A stretch of DNA of 64,000 bases from contig JAVTVX010000017.1 in NCBI GenBank assembly GCA_033439265.1, positions 8,392,001 through 8,456,000 on the forward strand, written 5' to 3'. The position numbers and the translations under genes were made by a program. Source of the DNA: Dillenia suffruticosa (taxonomy: Eukaryota > Streptophyta > Magnoliopsida > Dilleniales > Dilleniaceae). Of this stretch, positions 44,127 to 55,395 are shown in pieces. The notes under the pieces were generated by a model. That model had not been told where the DNA came from, made no database searches, and saw only the letters and a program-made list of their open reading frames with translations. Position 1 is the first letter of the stretch; each line of letters begins with the position of its first letter.

Positions 44127-47100
44127 TTGGTAATGTCAAATCCAATGGCTGAAGCAGATCTAACCTCACCATATTTCTTACACCATTCAGACAATCCAAG
44201 TACCATGTTAGTTTCTCAACCATTGATTGGAGATAACTATCCAACTTGGTGTCGTGCCATTACTATGGCTTTTGAGGCAAAGAACAAATTAGGATTCTTA
44301 GACGGGTCGATTGTGAAGCCAGAACCAGGTTCACCCACCTTCACCCTTTGGAGTCGTTGCAATAGCATGGTATTATCTTGGCTTCTCAATGCAGTCAGTA
44401 AAGAAATTGCAAGCAGCGTCATCTTCATGGAGACAGCCCATGATGTATGGCATGATCTTCGAGATCGTTTTTCCCAACAAAATGCTCCACGGATTTTTGA
44501 AATCCAACGAACCATCGTTAACCATCTTCAGCAAAATAACTCCATTGCCGTTTACTATACTGGTTTGAAAATATTATGGGATGAACTTAATATTTACAAC
44601 TCACCCACTACATGTACTTGTGGTTCTGCTCAAGAACTCGCCACTTTCCAGCAGCGTGACCGTCTTATCCAATTTTTGATGGGTTTGAATGATACATATG
44701 TATCGGTAAGAAGTCAAATCTTACTCATGAACCCTCTTCCATCTGTTGCTCAAGCTTATGCGCTTGTGCAACAAGAAGAACGACAAAAGTCAGTACTTAC
44801 ATCCAATCCCATACTAGATCAATCTGCATTCGTGGCTCACCATGGAAGACAAAATTCTCCTTCTCCATGGCAAGATAAATCAAAACATCACAAACACTGT
44901 AATTATTGTGGAAGAGATGGACATATTGAGAAGTGGTGCCGCAAGAAACAAGCTGATATGCGTTCTGTTACACCCAACCAACCGAGAACAAATCACTCTC
45001 GGCATGAGCAGAATTATGCACCAAATCATAATCGACCAGTTGCAGCTACTGCGGATAGTGCATCATTTTCTTCTCATAGCTTACCCTTCACTGAGGAACA
45101 AGTACAGCAACTCCTCTCCTTAATCCAATCCAACAACACTACACATTCTCATCCTTTAGCTAACCTGGCAGGTATGGTTTCTTGTTTTTCTTCCCATTAC
45201 AATGACACTTGGGTAATCGATTCTGGATGCAGTGATCATATGACTCACGATCTAAAATCCTTACATGATGCCTCTTGCCATACCAACCAACCTGTCAAAC
45301 TTCCAAATGGTAGTGTTGTTCCAGTAACTCACTTAGGTTCTATTAAATTTTCATCAGATTTCTCACTAGATAAAGTTTTGTATGTCCCATCTTTTAAATT
45401 CAACCTCCTATCCATTAGCAAAATCACAAAAAATCTTAATTGTTCTGTTACTTTTTTCTCAAACTGTTGTATTTTTCAGGACCTGAAAACGAAGAAGATG
45501 ATTGGATTGGGAAGAGAACGTGATGGTCTTTACTACCTTGATCTAAAATTCAACCACAGTACTTCTTTGTCATCGATTGCTACAAAAGACAAAGAAGACT
45601 TATGGCATTGTCGTCTTGGCCACCCCAGTTCCAGTATCTCACATTTGTTCTCTCGTTTAGATTCTGGTATCAGTTTTTTATCTAAATGCACTTGTATGAT
45701 TTGCCCTTTAGCAAAACAATCACGACTTCCCTTTCCACATAGCTCTATTTCTTCTAAATCTTGTTTTGATTTAATTCATATCGATATTTGGGGACCATAT
45801 TCCACTCCTACTATTACTGGTGCACGTTATTTTCTCACAATAGTGGATGATTTTTCACGTTCTACTTGGACATATTTGATGCGTTTTAAATCCCAAGCTT
45901 TTACCCATATTCGCCATTTTTTTTCTATGGTTAAAACACAATTTGATACTTCCATTCGCCAAGTGCGTAGTGACAATGCACTAGAATTTTTCAATAATGA
46001 CATTAATGACTTTCTTAATTCCCGTGGTGTCATCCATCAACATAGTTGTGCTTACACACCCCAACAAAATGGGATTGTCGAACGTAAACACCGTCATTTA
46101 CTAAATGTTGCACGAGCTTTACGATTTCAATCTCACCTACCTTTAACATTTTGGGGTGAATGTATTCTTACTGCAGCTTATCTTATCAATCGCACTCCTA
46201 CAGCCGTCCTTCATGGTAAAACCCCTTTTGAATTTTTGTTCCACAAAATGCCTACATATCACCATTTACGTGTTTTTGGCTGTTTGGTTTTTGGTCGAAA
46301 CAATTATCCCAAACATAAATTTGATTCACGTGCTTTACCAGGTATATTTCTTGGTTACCCATATGGCCAAAAGGGTTTTAAAATTTTTGATATTAAATCT
46401 CAAACAATTTATGTGAGTAGGGATGTCGTGTTTCATGAAAATATTTTTCCATGCAAATTGCAAGTGCCAATTAATACTGATACTATCAATGTTCTCCCCC
46501 TCCCATTAACCGACACCGGTGACTCCACTTATCCACCTCCAACTTCCAATGTTGAACCCACCTCTACACGTTCCACAACACCCCTTCGTCGCTCACAACG
46601 AGTGACTCGCCCTCCGACAAAATACCAAGACTATCATTGTTCTCAAGTTCAACATCAATCATCTTCAACTCTTTCAGGTACTAAATATCCTTTGGAACAC
46701 TATCTTTCTTTCCATCGTTTCTCTTCTAGACATTGTGCTTTTCTTGGTGCCCTAACCTCTCTTGCAGAACCCAAAACATTTACCCAAGCTGTACACATGC
46801 CTGAGTGGCGAGAAGCTATGAAAACATAATTGAATGCCCTTGAAGCAACAAATACATGGTCTATTATGCCTCTTCCACCAGATAAGAAACCTATTGGATG
46901 CAAATGGGTCTATAAAATCAAACGGCACTCCGATGGAAGCATTGAACGCTACAAGGCACGCTTGGTTGCCAAAGGATATACCCAAATTGAAGGGGTAGAT
47001 TATCATGATACATTTGCTCCGGTTGCAAAATTGGTGACTGTCCGAGTCCTTTTAGCCGTTGCTGCTGCTCAACGATGGCCTCTTTATCAATTTGATGTGC

Positions 47101-48305
47101 AAATTGCTTTCTTACATGGTCCACTGCAAGAGGAAGTATACATGTGTTTACCTCCCGGCCATCCACAGCAGGGGGAGAAACATCTAGTTTGCAAGCTTAA
47201 TAAATCCTTATATGGATTGAAACAAGCCGGAAGAAATTGGTTTGCCACATTCTCTGCTACTTTATTAGAAGCCGGTTTCACAAAATCACATGCTGATAAT
47301 TCTCTATTTTGTCTCCATCGTGGGTCGTCTTCACTTTTCCTCTTGGTTTATGTGGATGATATCGTCTTGACCGGAAATGATCTCAAGCTTCTATCACAAA
47401 TCAAGTCTTTCTTATTACAACGCTTTCGCATTAAGGATCTTGGCCTTCTCAAGTATTTTCTTGGTATTGAGGTAGCTAGATCTTCTCATGGCATTTATCT
47501 CTCACAACATAAATATGTCATGGACCTCCATGCCGATTCTGGCCTCACGGGGGCTCGCATTGCTCATACACCCATGGAACAACATCTCAAGCTTACCGAC
47601 TCTATAGGTAATTTGCTAGAAGATCCCTCCTCTTATCGACGCTTAGTTGGTCGTCTCATCTACTTGACTATCACTCGGCCTGATATTACATTCGCCGTTA
47701 ATGTTCTTAGCCAATTTATGCATCAACCTCGTCAACCACACTTAGATGCTGCTCATCGGCTACTTCGCTATTTAAAGAAAACTCCAGGTCAGGGTATTCT
47801 ATTGTCTTCTTCTAGCCCAATGGAGCTTATTGCTTTTTCAGATTCCGATCGGGCAAGCTGTCCTCAAACCCGTCGGTCAACTACATGATACTGCATCTTC
47901 CTTGGTCATAGTTTGATATCTTGGAAGAGTAAAAAGCAACAGACTGTATCACATTCCTCGGCTGAGGCCGAATATCGTGCCATGGCCACCACTACACGAG
48001 AAATCATTTGGCTTCAATCTTTACTTCGAGACCTTGGCATCTCTTTATCATCTGCCACTCCTCTATATTGTGACAATCAAGCAGCACGTCATATCGCTGC
48101 CAATCCGGTTTTCCATGAGCGTACCAAGCATCTTGAAATTGATTGTCACATTGTACGTGAAAAGTCTGAAGCTGGGATCATTCAACCATGTGCCATCTCT
48201 ACTACAAACCAGCCGGCTGACATTTTCACTAAAGCTATAAGCAAAGACCAATTTTTGTTTCTTCAAAGCAAGCTGGGCATTACTGACCTTCATGCACCAG
48301 CTTGA
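44127..48305 (+). pseudogene. Copia gag-pol polyprotein with two nonsense codons
   Basis: One continuous frame from ATG 44127 to TGA 48303-48305 is broken only by TAA at 46827-46829 (between EAMKT and [10 protein letters not shown]) and TGA at 47886-47888 (between RRSTT and YCIFLG). There is no frameshift. In order: gag (PLIGDNYPTWCRAITMAFEA) with a CX2CX4HX4C knuckle (CNYCGRDGHIEKWC); protease (WVIDSGCSDHMT); integrase zinc region (LWHCRLGHP); integrase catalytic residues in IDIWGP, VRSDNALEF and QQNGIVERKHR; RT ([31 protein letters not shown]); RNase H ([21 protein letters not shown]). All catalytic motifs look intact. Total is about 1393 codons, normal for copia. Without the two stops it would look autonomous. 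Confidence 0.93.
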
Positions 48306-48312
48306 GGGGGAG

Positions 48313-48561
48313 TATTAGCAGAATTAAGGAAATAACATCAATTGAAAACTTGATTATAGGAACAAGATTTGACATCCATTATTCCCTTCCCTTTAATTGT
48401 CTAATTGACTTTTCCTTTTTAGTTGATTCTTTTTCCCTTTCATTGCTTAATTGATTCCTTTGTATTCTATAATTACGTATATCAATTTTGTATATATACA
48501 TATGTATCAAAACAAAGTGATTCAATGGAAAATCATTTTCTTTCACAATCAATTCTTATCA
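48313..48561 (+). repeat. 3' LTR of copia element
   Basis: It pairs with 43827-44075 and is followed by the target duplication CATAG. Confidence 0.95.
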
Positions 48562-48566
48562 CATAG

Positions 48567-49217
48567 CATAGGATTCAACCGAGTGGCCTTCCCGAAACAA
48601 AATTTAAAGCCGAGCTAAGTAGATGCGTTATTTGGTTGGTTTTTACTTTAAGCACAATAGAGTAGACATACCCAAAATTTCAGATCTAAACCAGAATCAA
48701 ATCAAAATAAAACTTTGTAAAATTAAATCAAAACTGTAAAATGGTTCTAGTTCGGATTTGGAAGCAAAACCTTTAGGCTATTTTAAGAGATTTAAAAGAA
48801 GACACCTGTTGCAGTGTTATTTTCTAAAACCCTTGAGCCTCACTAAAAGGAAGTGTTATAGCTATTTTAAGAGATTTAAAGACGACACCTGTTGCAGAAT
48901 CATTTTCCGGAACCCTTCAATTTCCTCCGATTCTTTGTTGAATCAAAGGATAGCTACTAAGGAGATTCTACGCTTTGCTTCCTGCATGTCCAATATGCAA
49001 TAAGAGGAAAAAGTCTAGAATTAATACAGGTACCATAGATATAGTATAGCAGATTATAAAATTATTATAAATTGTATCCAAGCACAACATAAACCACATA
49101 ATTTATGAGAGCACACAACACAAAACCATGACAACCCTTACAAGAAGCAAAGTTTAGCAGACAGACGGCAATTTTATTATTTATCGGTGCACTCAGAAGG
49201 ACCCTTACAGGATTTGT
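48567..49217. other. Spacer, possibly displaced annexin 3' region
   Basis: The right end (about 49000-49217) was probably the original 3' UTR of the annexin on the minus strand, before the gypsy insertion moved it ~4.7 kb away. No coding frame is seen. Confidence 0.4.
48777..48920. repeat. Two-copy direct repeat, 84-bp period
   Basis: GCTATTTTAAGAGATTTAAA starts at 48777 and 48861. Both copies continue through GACACCTGTTGCAG and ATTTTC..AACCCTT. Confidence 0.85.
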
Positions 49218-49222
49218 CAAGC

Positions 49223-50601
49223 TGGACGGTAACGTATAAAATGTCTATTTTATTATTGATTTTATAATTTGATTTTGAATTGATTATTACTCTAATAAAT
49301 ATTTTTTATGATCTTTTTATTTTTAGGGATAAAAAATTAGAGGTTGGATCAAAATGAGATTAAAAAGGTATTTTTAAAACTAAATGATTCAAAATATCAA
49401 TTGGACCTACAAATAAAAGAAGAAAATTTGGAGTGAAAATTTAATTTTTACTTCAAGTAAATTATTTTTAAGGAGTTAATTGTTTCCTCTTTTTTAGAGA
49501 GGAGAACCTTTTTAAATCTAGATCTTAGATCTAGGGTTTAATAAGGGGACATTTCTACTTCACCTAGGAAAGCCTACGAGCTATGCTACATACATATGTG
49601 TGTGTGTGTGTTCTCTTAGGCCGGTGGCCGTAGAGCACTCACATGACACAATTCTTTCTTAGGTTTATTTTTATTTTTCACATAGCACAATTCTCTCTTA
49701 GGTTTATTTTTATTTTTTTTTAAAGTACATTTGTTTTCTTTTGTTTATTCAATAATATGGTTGTCACTATAAGTGGCTAGTTTTTTTTTTTTTTTTTTTT
49801 GATTCAAGAGAAATTTTATTGATTGTATTCATTGTGAAATTATGTGCTTTAATTAATTTCTTGCATTTTTAATTCAAGTATTCGTCGATTCTTGATTTTA
49901 TTTACATGAACGATTGATATTTATTAATTTGATAATTTAATTCAATATCAATTTTTCTAATGTATCGGAGATTTCAGTGATCCGTAATTGTCATTAATAA
50001 ATGGTACGAGTAGTAAATAGGTTATTTATATTTTTCGATCGTTTATCAATATTCAATTTAATCTAAGGAATCGATAGAACAAAATTAAATAATTATACGA
50101 CTATTCTGGTTATTTGTATTTTGTTTAACTATTTTCACAGAACTTAATCTGTCATTATATTGATATGGAACGCTGTCGTGCCCAGTCGATTAATGATAAA
50201 TTTTGATTGGATGTTAGATTTAATCAATTAATTTAAAAAAAATACAAGATTTATTACAGTTATCATAATGAATTTAAGATTAAATACTTGAATTGTAAGA
50301 ATAATATTTTTAACCCATGATCAGTGAAACAATTGAATGTGTAAACTCTTAGATCGGAATTTAGCATATTGAATATCTTTTCTAATTTTTTTGTTTTTTT
50401 GCGTAGTCGACTTGTTTTTTAATTTTAGATTATTAATTTTTGATTTAGAAATTTATTTTTTAAACCCCCATTTTATTTTAACATTTATTAAGGAATTAAA
50501 TCAACATAGTTCCCGTGGAATTCGACCTGTTATCGCTGTTGCTACAAGCGTGTTGTATTGACGGAATCAGTATTAATTTGAGGGTTTCGATAACCTGACC
50601 A
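49223..50601 (+). repeat. Left LTR, plus orientation
   Basis: It starts TGGACGG and ends CTGACCA. Inside is a ~45-bp direct duplication (CACAATTCTTTCTTAGG / CACAATTCTCTCTTAGG, around 49640-49715). Before the end it has TTCCCGTGGAATTCGACC, a sequence style common in Tat/Athila LTRs. Confidence 0.8.
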
Positions 50602-50639
50602 AATTTTGGCGCCATTACTGGGGAACTATTTTAATTTCT

Positions 50640-52760
50640 TAATTTGTATTTTTTACTTGTTTACTAATTTTTTACGAAGAAGAAAAGATAGAAAATTGTG
50701 TAAGGACTCTGAAGGAGTTGGTTGTACCAAATCTGAATCAACAATCTTTGTGCATCGAGTATCCAGCTCTTAAGGTAGTATTCGAACTCGAATCTAGCTT
50801 GATTCACTTACTTTCTATTTTTCATGGTCTTCCAGGTGAGGATCCGCATAAACATGTGAAGGAATTTCACGTTGTCTATTCGAGTATGAAACCCTAAGGT
50901 GTGACCGAGGAACACATCAAATTGAGGGCCTTTCCTTTTTCCCTAAAGGATAAGGCGAAAGATTGGTTGTACCATCTACTTTCTGATTTGATCAATACAT
51001 GAAATGGAATGCAAAGATTCTTTTTAGAAAAATTTTTTCCTGCATCTGAGGCTGCCAACATCAAAAAGAAAATATGTGGGATCGGTTAGATTAGCGGAGA
51101 GTCACTATACGAATATTTTTAGAGGTTCAAACAACTCTGCACCAGTTGCCCACATCATCAAATACCATATCAGCTCTTGATTAATATTTTTATAAGGGAC
51201 TTCTACCAATGGATAGAAGTATGGTAGATGTAACTAGTGGAGGAGATTCGGTCAACAAAACACCGGACGAAATCAGACAATTGATTTCAAACATAACATA
51301 AAATTCTTAATAATTTGGAATGAGAGTGGATAGAGTTATAAAACGTGTCAATGAGGTAAGTTATTCAAATGTTGAAAATCAAATTTCTGAACTGACTGCT
51401 TTGGCTCATCAATTGGCTATAGGGCAAATTCAGGCAACTAAGATTTGTGGCATATGCTCAGTTCCCAGACATTCGACGGATATGTGTTTATCCCTACAAG
51501 AAGATTCCACTTAACAAGTAAATGTCGTAGGAGGATTCCCTGGTCAATCTCAATGTACGTATGATTCTTTCTCCAACCATTATAATCCTGAATGGAGGGA
51601 TCACCCAAATCTGAGTTATGGACACAAAGGAGGACAAACAAGATATCCACCTCAACATTTCAACAGACCAATATCCGCACCTGAGCAACCCTCGAATTCT
51701 GGTATGTCTTTAAAGGATATAGTGAAAGCTCTTGCAACTAACACTCAACAATTTCAACAGGAAACGAGAGTGAGTATACAGAATTTGGGAATTCAAATCA
51801 TTCAATTGGAAACCTCGCTTAATAACTTGGAAGCTCGAACTTCAGGGAAACTACCTTCACAAACGGTGGTAAATCCCAAAGAGAACGTTAGTGCAATAAT
51901 ATTGAAAAGTGAGAAGAAACTTCATTTGAATTTCACTCCATCTAAGAAGGTGAATGATGGGAAGGATATGAACGAGAAAAAGGAACACAAGTATGAAAAT
52001 TCAATCATGGTAACATCCAAGTATTCTTTATCTAATGCTTTTAGTACAATTATGCCACATTTTCCTTGTAGGCTCGAGGAATCTAAGATGAAAGAATACG
52101 AGAAGGAAGTAAGAAAACTAAGAGATGATAAGATGGGTAAGAATGTATGTGATATCATCAAAACAACTCTACTCGAAAAATATGCGGATCCAACTATGTT
52201 CACCTTATCTTGTGTTATTGATAAAAAAAAAAGGAGTATGTCATACTAGATTTAACAGCATCTATTAATATCATGTCTCATTCAATTTCTAGTGCTCTAA
52301 AATTAGGTCCCTTAAAAGAAATTGGAGTTGTTATTCAGTTAACTGATCACTCTTATACTTACCCAGAGTGTATTGTTGAAGATATTTTAGTGCAAATTAA
52401 CGAACTAATTTTTTCAATTGATTTTTACATCTTGAAAATGGAATGAGACACATCATAAATTCAGCTCCACTTCTATTAAGATGACCATTTATGAAAACAG
52501 CAAAAACCAAAATAGATATGGATGAGAGTACTCTCTCTATCGAGTTCGATCGCGAAATTATTAAATTTATTATTTTCGATCATATGAATTACCCAAATGA
52601 GAGTCAATCAATTTGTTTTACTGATATTTTTGATTTAATTGTGTAGGAAATTTGTAAAGAGTAATGTGATATTGATTTTGAATTGAATACACAATTAGAT
52701 ATGAAAAGAAAATTATATGAGCCTTCCAAAGTAAAGTTGAAGCCTCCTTGAAGAGAAATA
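50640..52760 (+). pseudogene. Degraded gag-protease region of the gypsy element
   Basis: Conserved gag blocks appear with many stops and frame changes. They are HGLPGEDPHKHVKEFHVV, IKLRAFPFSLKDKAKDWL, FFLEKFFPASEAANIKK and CTSCPHHQIPYQLL. A zinc knuckle, CGICSVPRHSTDMC, follows, then LKDIVKALATNTQQFQQETR. After this comes a protease-like part (INIMSHSISSALKLGPLKEI, YPECIVEDILVQINELIFS). The usual DLGAS-type active site has become DLTAS. A terminal GGTTGGGAGACAACCC motif near 52803, normally found downstream of such gag regions, follows directly. RT, RNase H and integrase are missing, so the element is non-autonomous. Confidence 0.8.
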
Positions 52761-52844
52761 AGTGGAGAACGTCGAGTATAAAAACGTTAAACAATTGTAC
52801 TGGTTGGGAGACAACCCAATATATATATTTTTTATGTAAAAATG

Positions 52845-53961
52845 TTAAAAATTAGAGAAAAAATTCAATATACTAAATATTCGATTCAAAAATTCACACA
52901 TTTGATTGTTTCATTAATTATCGGTTAAAAAATGTTATTCTTACGATTCAATCATTTAATCTTAGATTTATTAAGATAGACGTAATAAATTTTACGTTTC
53001 CTAAATTAATTGATCAAATCCAGCATCCAATCGAAATTTATTATTAATTGACTGGACACGATAGCGTTCCATATCGACATAGTGATAATATTAAGTTCTG
53101 TAAAAATAGTTAAAGTAAAATACAAATAACCAGAATAGTCGTACAATTATTTGATTTTGTTCAATCGATTTCTTAGATTAAAATGAATATTGGAAAACGA
53201 CCGATAAATATAAATAATATATTTGCTACTCATATCATTTATTCATGACAATTACGAATCACTGAAATCATAGATGCAATAGAAAAATTGATATTGAATT
53301 AAATTGTCATATTAACCAATACCAATCCTTCGTATAAATAAAATCAAGAATCGATAAATACTTCAATTAAAAGAGCAAGAAATTAATTAAAACACATAAT
53401 TTCACAATAAAAACAAACGATGAAATTCCCCTTAAATCAGAAGAAAAGACTAACCACTCATGGTGGAACAAAAGAAAGAAAAAATGTTATTGAAAGAAGA
53501 AAAAACTAAACCTAAAACCCTAGAATAATGAACAGCAGCCGTCTCCTTTTATAGATGGATGAATAGCGCCGTGAACAGTGACATGAATAGTGTTTTCTAG
53601 GATTAATGAGGAGAGTCATTCTTTTAGTGCTTTAAGCCTCTAAGATTCTTTCAAAATAATAGCGAAAAGATCGACCAAAATAGAAAAATTAAGAATTTCA
53701 TTCCTAACAACAATTTTTACTTAAAGTAAAAATTCTTAAAATAAAATCTTTCGCTTTTTGATATCTCTTCCTTTTCTTTGTAGGCCCAAATAATATTTTG
53801 AACCATTAAGTTTCAAAATTGCCTCTTTAAGCCCATTCTGATCCAATTTTCAATTTTTGATCCCTAAAAATAAAAAGTTATAAAAATATTTATTAGGACA
53901 ATAATCAATCCAGAATCGAATCGTAATATCAATAATAAAATAGACATTTTGCGTATTATCA
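52845..53961 (-). repeat. Right LTR, minus orientation, 3'-truncated
   Basis: Its reverse complement starts TGATAATACGCAAAATGTC and follows the left LTR through GATATGGAACGCTATCGTG (left: GATATGGAACGCTGTCGTG). The match is lost near the position matching 50395 of the left copy. Confidence 0.85.
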
Positions 53962-54934
53962 CAAGCTCAAGCATCAATTCGGCCTACTAGTTCGAGGAGC
54001 ATCTTTTCATAGTCTCCATGTGTGTCCTTCCCAATGGCTCGATCCAGATGGCTACTGTTGCTGCGATAGTACTCATCCTTAAGAACCTTAAGGTCTACCT
54101 CAGCCCTTGTAGTTACAACTCTGGTAAGTGCCTCTTCATCTGTTCCACGTTTATTGATTGCAAGCCGAAGAACCTTCTCAAAGTACATCAGAGGACGGGT
54201 CAGGCACTTCACTGTGGCTCTTAGTAAGGCGAGAAACTCATCCTTGGGATCATCTTTCAGAACCTGCAAATAAGAGCATTAACTTTTAGTTTGATGCCTA
54301 CAAATTAATAATTAATGATCCATGTAACCATATGGACCAACTGATGTCCCTTGTGGAGGAACCATAATGCAAATATATATAGTGCTAGCCTCATGTTATG
54401 ATACAACAACCATAAGTAGATAAAGCTAACTAGCAAAGGTCCTTTCACCAATCATACTACACAACAAAGAAGATTAGGAAACAATCATGATGAGCAAAGG
54501 CAATTAGTGGGACAAGGGCATATTCGCATAGCTTAATCAAAGAAATGCAAAAATGCACTTCCATAGCATACCTTGTTGATATCATGGCCAAATTCATTAT
54601 TGTAGTGGTTCAGCGTCGCATTTATTTGTGCTTTGCTCCTGGTAGACAGTATTCTGATGACTTCTTCATCACTGTAAGCCTTTGCTGAAATCTTCTCATG
54701 GAGTATCTTTGCTTCTGTTTTCGCCAGCGTCATGTTTACCTCATCTCCCTCATACAGGTATGAGCTTACAAGAGGTACCAGCAGCTGGAGAAACGAATCA
54801 AAATCCATAAAAATTATATAAACTTGTCCATGCATGCGGAAGCATTTAGCTCAAGCAAAAACTACCCAAAAATACCATGTTTTAGTGCAGTAAATGGAGC
54901 CTACCATGGATGCATAGACATCTGGGCAGCCGAA

Positions 54935-55395
54935 TGTTGGGAATAAACCCAAAAATACCCAATGAAATTAACAAGCACAACACACAACCAAAGCAAAATA
55001 AACCAAGAGAGAAAATTGTTTTACGTGGTTCAGCACCCTTCGCCTCCCTGGACAAGAGATCCAAATTCTTCTACCATGAGAATAAACCAATACAAGTTTG
55101 AGAATCCACTCAAACACAAATACCCCTTATACATCCTCTCACTAATCCAAAGAATTCTGACTACCCTCTAGAACAACTACAGAAAATTATGAAGCCCCCA
55201 AAATATTTCCTACAAACTTACTCTAGGGAATCTCTCTTTATTTTATTTTAATAGGGTTATATACAACAGTATTCAGAGTTACTATTTTCCTAAATAATAT
55301 ATAATTCTAAATAGGAAATACAATACAACTAATACAAAGAAGCTTAGTAACAAAGAAAAACTTTCTATTTCCTAAAATATGAGCCAATACTAACA
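54935..55395. mobile_element. Probable LTR-like insertion in annexin intron 3
   Basis: The block begins TGTTGGGAATAAACCCAAAA and ends AATACTAACA (TG...CA). It contains TTTTACGTGGTTCAGCACCC, a sequence seen in many plant repeat insertions. No second copy is in the window. A standard 5-bp target duplication is not visible, but similar 19-mers starting AGACATCTGGG (54916) and AGACATTTGGG (55403) flank it. Confidence 0.4.

Larger units (their letters stand above)
43827..48561 (+). mobile_element. Ty1/copia LTR retrotransposon, nearly intact
   Basis: The two LTRs (43827-44075 and 48313-48561, 249 bp each) differ at only 5 positions by eye (about 2%), so the insertion is young. The flanks CATAG at 43822-43826 and 48562-48566 are a perfect 5-bp target duplication. 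The LTRs start TATTAG and end ATCA, giving TA...CA instead of the usual TG...CA. The tRNA-Met primer site TGGTATCAGAGC lies directly after the 5' LTR (44076-44087). A polypurine tract, GAGGGGGAG, precedes the 3' LTR. Domain order gag-PR-IN-RT-RNaseH marks the copia superfamily. Confidence 0.96.
49223..53961 (+). mobile_element. Gypsy element with inverted (head-to-head) LTRs
   Basis: The left LTR (49223-50601) is in plus orientation, followed by a tRNA-Asp-type primer site TGGCGCCATTACTGGGGA (50607-50624) and a plus-strand gag-protease interior. The right LTR (52845-53961) lies in minus orientation, so both U3 ends face outward. The two LTRs align at roughly 80% in the conserved stretches, with several indels. 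The right copy lacks the last ~200 bp of the LTR. CAAGC occurs on both sides (49218-49222 and 53962-53966), as expected of one integration event. The interior has no RT or integrase. The primer site and gag type point to the Tat/Athila group of Ty3/gypsy. The left end is ambiguous by about 5 bp because of indels near the tip. Confidence 0.82.
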
